Shown: positions 57,990 to 64,000 of the stretch, piece after piece | Numbering within the stretch: position 1 is the stretch's first letter | Layout of the letters: each line of letters begins with the position of its first letter | From: JAJDUF01 sp965214295 | GTDB taxonomy: Bacteria; Chloroflexota; UBA11872; UBA12225; JAJDUF01 | Direction: 5' to 3' | NCBI GenBank assembly: GCA_965214295.1 | Contig: OZ243944.1 | Location: forward strand, 2,170,001 to 2,234,000 | Length of the DNA: 64,000 bases | The notes under the pieces: generated by a model | Databases searched by the model: none | What the model saw: the letters and a program-made list of their open reading frames with translations, nothing else | Told to the model about the DNA's origin: nothing | Position numbers and translations under genes: made by a program

Positions 57990-59213
57990 CTAGCTCCGTT
58001 TCAAGGCATTCCAGAGCCGGGCCAAGACTCCCTTACGCTGGCGATCCCGCTCGGCCGCCTCGGCCCGCTCCCGGCGCAGTTCCGCAAGTCGCGCCTCAAC
58101 CGTGGCCCGGTCGTAGTCTAGCGTCAGGGCCTTACTGAAATCACTCTCGGCCCGGTCATACTCGCCTGTGCGCTTGTAGGCACGTCCTCGGTTGAAGTAG
58201 GCAGCGACAAATTTGGGGTCACACCGGAGGGCCTGATCGTAGTCCCGAATGGCCCGCTTGTACTCGCCTTTGGCCGTGTAGACATTGCCCCGGTTGTAGT
58301 AGGCGGCGACATAATTCGGATTACGCCGGAGGAGCTGGTTGTAGTCCTGAATGGCCCGGTCATACTTGCCTTTGCGCGCGTAGACAACACCCCGGTTAAA
58401 GTAGGCAGCGACAAATTTGGGGTCGCGCCGGAGGGCCTGGTTGTAGTCCTGAATGGCCCGGTCATACTTGCCTTTGCGCGCGTAGGCACGTCCCCGGTGG
58501 TAGTAGGCAGCGACATAATTCGGGTTACGCAGGAGGACCTGGTCGTAGTCCTGAATGGCCCGGTCATACTCGCCTTTGCGTGCATAGGCCTGGCCCCGGC
58601 TGTAGTAAGCAGCGACATAGTACGGGTCACGCCGGAGGGCTTGGTCGTAGTCCTGAATTGCCCGGTCGTGCTCACCTCTTTGCCGAAAGACATTGCCCCG
58701 GTTGTAGTAGGCAGCGACATAGTTTGGGTCGCACTGGAGAGCCTGGTTGAAGTCTTGAATGGCCCGCTCATATTCGCCTTTGGCCGCGTACTTATTGCCC
58801 CGGCTGTTGTAGCGGTCACGCTCGGCCGCCTCGGCTCGTCCCGGGCGCTCCCACTCCTGCCGCTCGCGCTCTTCCCGCTCGGCCCGCTCCCGGCGCTCTC
58901 GCTCTTCCCGCTCGGCTCGCTGCTGCCGTGCCCTGCAACCAGAGCCAAAGGGGTCCCTGCCGCCACCCGGCCCAGATGGGCTGCGCGGCCCGTTGTGACC
59001 GAACTGGGCATCGTAGGCATGGCGCTTCTGCGGGTCGCGCAGGACCTCGTAGGCTTCATTAAGCTCCTTAGTGCGCTCCTCGGCATCGGCACTCTTGTTG
59101 CGGTCGGGATGGTATTGCTTGGCCAACCGGCGATACGCCCGCTTGATCTCGTCCTCCGTGGCGGACCGGGACACGCCTAGCACGTCATAGTAGTCGCGTT
59201 TGGTGGTGCTCAT
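57990..59213 (-). CDS. DnaJ-domain protein with seven TPR repeats
   Basis: A 407-residue co-chaperone-like protein. Residues 5-70 form a J domain with YHPDRNKSA (HPD motif that stimulates DnaK). A charged coiled-coil (about 95-130, Glu/Arg-rich) follows, then seven consecutive 34-residue TPRs (about 133-370), each with the NRGxxYxxKGxYDRAIQDYxQAL pattern cited by its marks, and a basic tail. There is no G/F or zinc domain, so it is not DnaJ itself. The repeats are also alike at DNA level (102-bp period, about 58140-58800), which suggests recent expansion. GGGAG lies upstream of the ATG at 59213. TPRs may bind a client or complex; the partner is unknown. Confidence 0.88.
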   Translation of the reverse strand: MSTTKRDYYDVLGVSRSATEDEIKRAYRRLAKQYHPDRNKSADAEERTKELNEAYEVLRDPQKRHAYDAQFGHNGPRSPSGPGGGRDPFGSGCRARQQRAEREERERRERAEREERERQEWERPGRAEAAERDRYNSRGNKYAAKGEYERAIQDFNQALQCDPNYVAAYYNRGNVFRQRGEHDRAIQDYDQALRRDPYYVAAYYSRGQAYARKGEYDRAIQDYDQVLLRNPNYVAAYYHRGRAYARKGKYDRAIQDYNQALRRDPKFVAAYFNRGVVYARKGKYDRAIQDYNQLLRRNPNYVAAYYNRGNVYTAKGEYKRAIRDYDQALRCDPKFVAAYFNRGRAYKRTGEYDRAESDFSKALTLDYDRATVEARLAELRRERAEAAERDRQRKGVLARLWNALKRS

Positions 59214-59301
59214 CGGTCTCCCTCGGGAGATGGCTCGTTCGTGGTCGGGGCATCCTGATCGGCGACCGCGGCATCCGCCGCCAGCGACAGTATAGGTTAG
59301 G

Positions 59302-59307
59302 TATAGT
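59302..59307 (+). promoter_or_regulatory. -10 box directly before the 59314 pseudogene
   Basis: TATAGT ends six bases before the ATG at 59314, the leaderless layout also seen before proB and the MFS gene. Confidence 0.45.
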
Positions 59308-59313
59308 GCCCAT

Positions 59314-59715
59314 ATGGAGACGGCCACGATGAGCGCTCGATGTGCCCGGCGAGCAATGGTTGACCGCATTGCAGCAGCCTTGCCTGCGGCGGAGTGGCGC
59401 TACGACACTGACACGGGCGAGATGGAGATCATCTTGCCCGGCAGCACGGGACGCGCCGGGCTGTGGGTTGATGTGGCCGATTGGGACTTTTACCTACGCC
59501 TTGACGCAGAAACGGGCGCGTCGCTGAGTCTGATCATCAGCCCCTTCGACTAATGGCTTGCCGACCAAGCCGGGAGCGCCCGGCCCGCCGCGAACGAGCC
59601 GGTTGATTATGCGCTCGCCCAGCGCCACATCGAGCGCGTGCTGCGGACAAGCCCCATCTTCACGACCGCTCTATCCGCGGCGCTGGAAAGGATACGCCGC
59701 CCGGTTGCCGTCTAA
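59314..59715 (+). pseudogene. Paralog of the 63260 gene, broken by a stop codon
   Basis: The 79 codons to the TAA at 59551-59553 are clearly related to the protein at 63260-63694: LPAAEWRYDTDTGEMEIILPG against LPRAEWVYDDEIGEMEIVLPG (cited in part) and LRLDAETGASLSLIISPF against LRLDPASGEPLSIVIYPF. Reading through the TAA, the same frame continues WLADQ...EPVDYALAQRHIERVLR to a TAA at 59713, matching WLAEQ...APIDYAVAQHHLAQSLR in the paralog. A single nonsense codon therefore splits the gene. The partner gene found upstream of the intact paralog is missing here. Confidence 0.85.
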
Positions 59716-59963
59716 TCTAGTTTCACCCAAGAGTGCATCACCGCCGGTAGCCGACTAGGCATTTCACTGGACTCCGGCTTTCGCCGGAGTGACGAGTCGG
59801 GGGCGGGGGGTGTTTCCATTGGGACCTCACCCCGCCCCTCTCCCAGCGGGAGAGTGGGCGGCTCCCCCTGTTGCGACGGGGGGACGGGCGCAGCATGCTG
59901 CGCCCCTACGGCTTGGCCCGTACCTATCCCAGTCGGGAGGGGGCTGGGGAGTAGGGCTACCGG
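59716..59963. repeat. Intergenic palindromes A, B and C3
   Basis: No gene. Holds a family A element (59768-59797, GGACTCCGGC...GCCGGAGTGACG), a family B hairpin (59822-59860, CCTCACCCCGCCCCTCTCCC) and family C copy C3 (59886-59912, GGGCGCAGCATGCTGCGCCC then CTACGGC). Confidence 0.8.
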
Positions 59964-60908
59964 CTAGTAGCCTTTGTGCTTGTCAATGACGCTTTCTAGC
60001 GGCTCGCCGGCGCGGAAGCGGCGCAGGTTGCGGCAGAAGAGGTCTACGACGCGGTCCTGGCGTAGCGGGGAGCCGCCGGCGGTGTGGGGGGTAATCACCA
60101 CGTTGCTCATGCGCCACAGCGGATGATCTTCCGGCAGCGGCTCTTGGGGCGTGACATCGAGCGCGGCGCCGGCGATCAGGCCCTTGTTCAGGGCCTCCAT
60201 GAGCGCCGCTTCGTCTACGATCTTGCCGCGCGTGACGCTGACGAGGATGGCGTGGCGACGCATGGCGCGAAACGCCGCGCGGTCGAACATGCCGTGGGTC
60301 TCTGGGGTGAGGGGGGCGCAGATTACCACGGTATCCGATGCGCCTAGGAGGCGGTGGAATTGGTCCATGGGCCAGCACGCTTCCACGCCCGGCGGCAGCG
60401 CGACCGGCTCCGGGTCTACGGCCAGCACGCGCATGTCGAAACCGAGTGCCCGCTGGGCGACGGCCCGCCCGGTGCCGCCCAGGCCGACGATGCCCATGGT
60501 CTTGTCACTCAGCTCCCAGGACACGTTCCGAATCGGCATGCGGTTGTCCCAGGTCGGCTCGCGGATCGCCCAGGCGATGCCGCGTGCCAGCGACAGTAGC
60601 AGGGCCAGCGCGTGGTCGGCGAGGTGCGTGCCGACGTAGCCCTTCTCGCTGGTCAAGACGATATCGCTCTCGACAAACGCCGGGTACAGCGAGCCGTCCA
60701 CCCCGGCGCCGGTCTGTTGTACCCATTGGACGTGCGGTGCGAACTCCAGTAGCTCGGGCGTCATGTGGCCGAACAACACGTCGGCATCCTGGATTTCGCG
60801 GCGCCGCTCGTCCGGACTGGCGGCCAGCACCACCGCCGCGTCCCCGGCGGCGGCGCGCACCCGATCCATCTGTGCGTCGGTCAGCGGCAGCGTGACGAGA
60901 ATCTTCAT
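59964..60908 (-). CDS. D-2-hydroxyacid dehydrogenase family protein
   Basis: A 314-residue NAD(P)-dependent dehydrogenase. The Rossmann motif is GIVGLGGTGRAVA; the catalytic Arg is in VSVTRGKIVDE, Glu in DVTPQEPLPEDHPLW and His in VITPHTAGGSPLR. The N-terminal domain ends with VGTHLADHALALLL. This pattern is close to GhrA-like glyoxylate/hydroxypyruvate reductases, but the substrate is not certain. AAGGAG lies just before the ATG at 60908. It is divergent from the small gene at 61116. Confidence 0.9.
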   Translation of the reverse strand: MKILVTLPLTDAQMDRVRAAAGDAAVVLAASPDERRREIQDADVLFGHMTPELLEFAPHVQWVQQTGAGVDGSLYPAFVESDIVLTSEKGYVGTHLADHALALLLSLARGIAWAIREPTWDNRMPIRNVSWELSDKTMGIVGLGGTGRAVAQRALGFDMRVLAVDPEPVALPPGVEACWPMDQFHRLLGASDTVVICAPLTPETHGMFDRAAFRAMRRHAILVSVTRGKIVDEAALMEALNKGLIAGAALDVTPQEPLPEDHPLWRMSNVVITPHTAGGSPLRQDRVVDLFCRNLRRFRAGEPLESVIDKHKGY

Positions 60909-61115
60909 GCTTGTCTCCTTCCGGCTCGTCCTGTGGGCCGTACCCTCACCATGACGACTGCCCTGTGTCTTGTCAGTCTGCACAGCAGGCATACTGCGGT
61001 GCAAGCGTCTTCTGGGTGCGCCGTCCGGCTGCATTGGATGGTGAGCAGGCCGCCATCGAGCACTGGCAGCTCAAACGCGACGGGACACGCCGCGGGCTTG
61101 TGGAGGTGGTCCAGC

Positions 61116-61373
61116 ATGATACGGGATGATGGCGAGCTTCAGATAACGCTGGAGCGCATTGCTCACTTCCAGCGGCAACTCACGCACCTGCGTCACGTTG
61201 AAGCCAACCCTGCCAACTACCGTCTGAGCGCAGCAGGATACCTGGCAGAGGTTGATCGGATGAATCTTGAGGTCCGTGAATACCTCTCCCTTCATCCCAG
61301 TGAGCTGCCGGCGACAGTCGTGGCGGTGCCGCGTAACCCCAAAGGCTCCTCTATGGCCCCCTCCCAAGGGTAG
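61116..61373 (+). CDS. Small helical protein, antitoxin-like, unknown family
   Basis: An 85-residue, mostly helical acidic protein: ERIAHFQRQLTHLRHVEANP and then GYLAEVDRMNLEVREYLSLHP. The pattern YRxxxxGYLAExDRMxxEVxxYL recalls small proteins often found next to toxin-like genes, but no partner remains upstream: only about 30 codons of an open frame in another phase precede it. GGAGGTGG lies six bases before the ATG. The final residues (GSSMAPSQG) and the TAG stop lie in a C-rich repeat (family B), so its natural C-terminus may have been replaced. Confidence 0.6.
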   Translation: MIRDDGELQITLERIAHFQRQLTHLRHVEANPANYRLSAAGYLAEVDRMNLEVREYLSLHPSELPATVVAVPRNPKGSSMAPSQG

Positions 61374-61384
61374 GTTTTTGTGGG

Positions 61385-61516
61385 GCGGGACTCACCCCCC
61401 GGCCCTCTCTCCATCGCCAAGCGATAGAGAGGGGGTGGATTCCCGCTTGCGCGGGAATGACGGGCCAAGCGTGGGCCCCAGGGCGATCTGGATGGCGGCT
61501 TGCGCCGCAATGACGA
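61385..61516. repeat. Family B hairpin and two family A palindromes
   Basis: CCCCCGGCCCTCTCTCCATC and its complement GATAGAGAGGGGGTGG form a family B hairpin (61391-61438), directly followed by a family A element (61436-61463, GGATTCCCGC-TTGC-GCGGGAATGACGG) and another (61489-61516, GGATGGCGGC-TTGC-GCCGCAATGACG). Confidence 0.85.
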
Positions 61517-61543
61517 CTGCCTGGGCACCATGCATCCCCTTTC

Positions 61544-63178
61544 TTACCGCGCACTCGCCCGCTGGCGGCTCATGGCCAGGCAGCGCGCGCCGTAGCGTTC
61601 GCGCAGGACCGCCTTCTGCACCTTGCTGGTGGCGGTCGTCACCGGGAGCGCCTCTACAAACTCCACGTAGCGTGGTGTCTTGAAGCCGGCCACCTGGCGG
61701 CGGACGAACGCCTGCAACTCGGCGGCGGCGCCGGCCGGCTCCCCGGCGCAGTACGGGAGCCACTCCGGCGTAGGCACTACCGCCGCCAAGACCGATTCGC
61801 TCCACTCGACGTCCGGTACGCCGACAATCGCCACCTCACGCACGCCGGGATGCTGGCGCAGGAGACGTTCGATCTCGATAGGATAGATGTTCTCGCCGCC
61901 GCTGATAATCAGGTCCTTGAGCCGGCCGGCGATGTAGAGGTAGCCCTCCTCGTCGGCGCGAGCCGAGTCGCCGCTGTGCAGCCAGCCGTCCCGCAGGGCC
62001 GCCGCTGTCTGCTCCGGTAGCTGCCAGTAGCCGTCCATCAGGGTCGGGCCGTGGGCGACCACTTCGCCCACGGCACCCGGCGGCACGTCTTGGTCGGCGG
62101 AGTCGATAAGACGGACTTCCACCAGGGGATGCGGCTTGCCGACCGTGCCAATGCGCGAGCGGTCGGCGGGGGTGAGGCGGGAGAACGTCAGGATACAGCC
62201 GGCCTCGGTCAGCCCATATGTGACGTAAACATCGGCCTGGAAGCGACCGAGGAGCTCATCCAAGAGGTCCGGTGTGAACGTATCGGACGAGCCGAGACAC
62301 CGCCGGACACTGCCAACGTCGTAGGAGCTACGCCGCATTTGGCCGAGCACGCGCCGCCACACGGTCGGCACACAGAACAGGCTGGTGGCCTGCCACCGCG
62401 CGGCGGTGTCCAGCATCTCCGCGGGGTCGGCGCCATCAAGGAGCAATACCGTCGCCCCGACGAGGAAATGCGGGAGCAGGACACAGTCGGGGCCACCGGT
62501 GTGGAAGAGCGGATAGACCAACTGACCAACGTCTTCCTCGACGGTGCGGGTGCGGATCACCCACGCCATGGCGTGCAGGTAGTGGGCGCGGTGCGAGAAG
62601 AGCGCACCCTTGGGGAAGCCGGTCGTACCGCTGGTGTAGAGGATGATGTGGGGATCATCGGGGGAGAGGGCCACGTCCGGCTCGGAGTCCGCAGACCCGG
62701 CGAGCAGATCGGAATAGCTGACCTGCCGCGTCGCGGCCGATCCGATCCACTCACCACTCTCTACTCTCCCCCTTCCTGGCCACTGCACCACGGCGCGCAG
62801 GGCGGTCTCTTGGAGCATGTCCGCAGCCGCGGCCGCGACAGGACTGAGCTGCGTGCTGACGAGGAGCCACGTGCTGCCGGATTGGTCGAGGGTGTACCGG
62901 ACTTCGCCGGGGCGGTACCAGAAGTTGACCGGCACCATGATGGCACCCAGCTTGGCCAGCGCAAAGTAGCTGACGACGTACTCCACGCAGTTGCGGCCCA
63001 GCACCGCGACCCGATCACCCTTTGCCACGCCCAGCACCGTCAATCCGTTCGCCAGCCGATTGACCTCGCTATTGAGTGCGGCATAGGTCCACGTCTCATC
63101 ACCCCAGATGAGCGCGGTCTTGCGCCCAGCTACCTGGGGATGGGCCTGCTTGCGGAGGATGTCACCGAGCAGCAGCAT
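61544..63178 (-). CDS. AMP-dependent acyl-CoA synthetase/ligase
   Basis: A 544-residue ANL-superfamily enzyme that activates a carboxylic acid as acyl-AMP and then acyl-CoA. The P-loop is LYTSGTTGFPKG, A5 motif VTYGLTEAG, A7 GWLHSGDSA, A8 hinge GRLKDLIISGGENIYP and the A10 Lys in TSKVQKAVLR, so all core motifs are intact. Substrate (fatty, aromatic or other acid) cannot be told. A Gly/Arg/Ser-rich stretch (about 133-147, DNA 62742-62785) is unusual for the family and is encoded by degenerate GAGAGTAGAGAGTGG-type DNA, a possible repeat insert. Start at ATG 63178; no strong ribosome-binding site. Confidence 0.92.
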   Translation of the reverse strand: MLLLGDILRKQAHPQVAGRKTALIWGDETWTYAALNSEVNRLANGLTVLGVAKGDRVAVLGRNCVEYVVSYFALAKLGAIMVPVNFWYRPGEVRYTLDQSGSTWLLVSTQLSPVAAAAADMLQETALRAVVQWPGRGRVESGEWIGSAATRQVSYSDLLAGSADSEPDVALSPDDPHIILYTSGTTGFPKGALFSHRAHYLHAMAWVIRTRTVEEDVGQLVYPLFHTGGPDCVLLPHFLVGATVLLLDGADPAEMLDTAARWQATSLFCVPTVWRRVLGQMRRSSYDVGSVRRCLGSSDTFTPDLLDELLGRFQADVYVTYGLTEAGCILTFSRLTPADRSRIGTVGKPHPLVEVRLIDSADQDVPPGAVGEVVAHGPTLMDGYWQLPEQTAAALRDGWLHSGDSARADEEGYLYIAGRLKDLIISGGENIYPIEIERLLRQHPGVREVAIVGVPDVEWSESVLAAVVPTPEWLPYCAGEPAGAAAELQAFVRRQVAGFKTPRYVEFVEALPVTTATSKVQKAVLRERYGARCLAMSRQRASAR

Positions 63179-63259
63179 GGTATTCGTTAGCTTTCGGCCA
63201 TCAGCATTCAGCTACCAGCCTAGTCTAGGACGTGTCCAAATCCATGTCCGGTATTGGAC

Positions 63260-63694
63260 CTACTCCCGGCTCCTGCCCTGGAGAGAAGAGGAGTCCGCAC
63301 GGCGACCGGACGCCGCAGCGGCCATCTCTCGGCCGCTTACCCACCGCGGCTTGCCAAGGCGGCGGAGGCTCTGCGCGAGATGGTGCTGGGCTACAGCATA
63401 GTCAATAGGAGCGTCAGGGGAGGGTAAAGGCTGCTGCTCCTGTTCGGCTAACCAGGATCGGAAAGGGTAAATGACAATGCTCAACGGCTCGCCGCTCGCG
63501 GGGTCGAGTCGCAGGTGCAGATTCCAATAATCGTCCAAATCTATCCACTGCGCTTCACGGCCGGCGCAACCGGGCAAGACAATCTCCATTTCCCCAATCT
63601 CATCATCGTACACCCACTCCGCCCGCGGCAACACCGCAATAATGCGCTCCACCAGCGCATCGTCTACGAGTGGTAGACTCAGTTTGGCGTTCAT
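63260..63694 (-). CDS. Unrecognised protein, second gene of a two-gene module
   Basis: A 144-residue soluble protein not recognised as a named family. The N-terminal 70 residues are beta-rich (AEWVYDDEIGEMEIVLPG; WIDLDDYWNLHLRLDPASGEPLSIVIYPF), and a helical part follows (DYAVAQHHLAQSLRRLG). Its ATG at 63694 overlaps the stop of the gene upstream (ATGA). A broken paralog lies at 59314. The two-gene layout, small size, duplication and decay fit a toxin-antitoxin-like module, with this protein perhaps as immunity or antitoxin; that is inference. Confidence 0.65.
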   Translation of the reverse strand: MNAKLSLPLVDDALVERIIAVLPRAEWVYDDEIGEMEIVLPGCAGREAQWIDLDDYWNLHLRLDPASGEPLSIVIYPFRSWLAEQEQQPLPSPDAPIDYAVAQHHLAQSLRRLGKPRWVSGREMAAAASGRRADSSSLQGRSRE

Positions 63695-64000
63695 CGTAGC
63701 GTCCGTCCCCACTGCCACTGTAGTCGTCGCTGCACTCGTCCCGTGAACAGCGCCGTCCTCATATACCCCAATTCCTGACCATCCGGCCCTTCAGGCAGCC
63801 ACTTTACGACGACCATCAAGAGTGTTCCAACATACTGCCCCCGGGTTCGTCCAGCAGCAAAGAACACTTGCACAGTCGCATCAGGGTTAGTCGCCTCCTC
63901 AGTGCCCTGCGGATCGTCGTAGATAGCATCGGGATCGCGGATGGTTTGGCGCACGGCCTCTTCATGATTTGCCAAGCCAGCACGTTGGGCCATCTTGCGC
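63691..64000 (-). CDS. Unrecognised protein, first gene of the module, 5' end beyond the window
   Basis: The frame is open to the right edge of the window; an ATG at 63993 exists, but the residues before it (Arg-Lys) continue the frame, so the true start probably lies outside. The visible 103 residues have a helix HEEAVRQTIRDPDAIYDDP followed by beta strands QVFFAAGRTRGQYVGTLLMVVVKWL and a final MRTALFTG strand. The order helix with DPDxI, then strands, then TAxxT resembles small RNase-like toxin domains (for example those of BECR type), but the match is only by eye. It is coupled by ATGA overlap to the 63260 gene. Confidence 0.55.
   Translation of the reverse strand, partial: RKMAQRAGLANHEEAVRQTIRDPDAIYDDPQGTEEATNPDATVQVFFAAGRTRGQYVGTLLMVVVKWLPEGPDGQELGYMRTALFTGRVQRRLQWQWGRTLR

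Noticed and set aside
60911..61129. Plus-strand frame ending EHWQLKRDGTRRGLVEVVQHDTG-like, upstream of the 61116 gene
   Set aside because: Only the last 30 codons look protein-like and the start is antisense to the dehydrogenase 5' region; at most a fragment of a lost partner gene.

Overview
The window is a 64-kb piece of a GC-rich bacterial chromosome. Gene content fits Chloroflexota (Thermomicrobia-like): a two-part glycine decarboxylase (gcvPA/gcvPB), MurT/GatD, RqcH, a eukaryote-like IleRS behind a T-box, an ATP-dependent DNA ligase, Tat/lipoprotein sugar-binding proteins, a GH15 glucoamylase and many small PIN/MNT/nuclease genes. The phylum is an inference from gene content; no rRNA or tRNA gene is present. 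The only structural RNA is a complete tmRNA (39173-39537, tag ANKQQFALAA).

Layout. 1-1888: a probable restriction endonuclease (cut by the window edge) facing its DNA methyltransferase. 1961-15000: Rieske protein, MFS transporter, EF-G paralog, GH35-like protein, proB-proA, ATP-dependent ligase, an antitoxin with a degraded PIN toxin, and a beta-lactamase-fold hydrolase. 15222-20846: GH15 glucoamylase, hydroxyacid dehydrogenase, an orphan MNT nucleotidyltransferase, and a solute-binding lipoprotein. 20933-29783 (minus strand): T-box/ileS, a retropepsin-like pair, rqcH, murT-gatD. 30043-33226: radC, then about 2.3 kb of repeat-rich DNA with one DUF559 gene and a 148-bp MITE. 33227-40704: propeller lipoprotein, miaB, DarA-like c-di-AMP receptor, a second solute-binding protein, tmRNA, and an unusual P-loop-like/deoxyribosyltransferase-like fusion. 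40788-45946: gcvT-gcvH-gcvPA-gcvPB, with a frameshifted methyltransferase relic between gcvH and gcvPA. 46115-54031: asparaginase, a propeller protein, a truncated ATPase, a GxxExxY protein, and a type I restriction system whose M and S subunits are fused. 54148-64000: NIPSNAP, threonine aldolase, DUF971, VapBC, a radical SAM protein, DnaJ-TPR, a dehydrogenase, an acyl-CoA ligase and an unrecognised two-gene module with a dead paralog 4 kb away.

The most striking signal is at repeat level. At least seven families of short palindromic elements are scattered through the window. Several copies lie in frame inside conserved proteins: ileS (two different elements), murT, gcvPA, the HsdM-HsdS fusion and the MNT gene. 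Other copies supply the stop codon or last residues of genes: proA, rqcH, the propeller lipoprotein, DUF559, GxxExxY and the small gene at 61116. One family has a fixed GCAC-17 nt-GTGC core inside arms that differ from copy to copy yet stay perfectly complementary. Together this looks like an active palindromic mini-element system that remodels both coding and non-coding DNA.

A second pattern is promoters with TATACT or TATAGT placed 6-7 nt before the start codon (MFS, proB, the DarA-like gene, the 59314 pseudogene), which predicts leaderless mRNAs.
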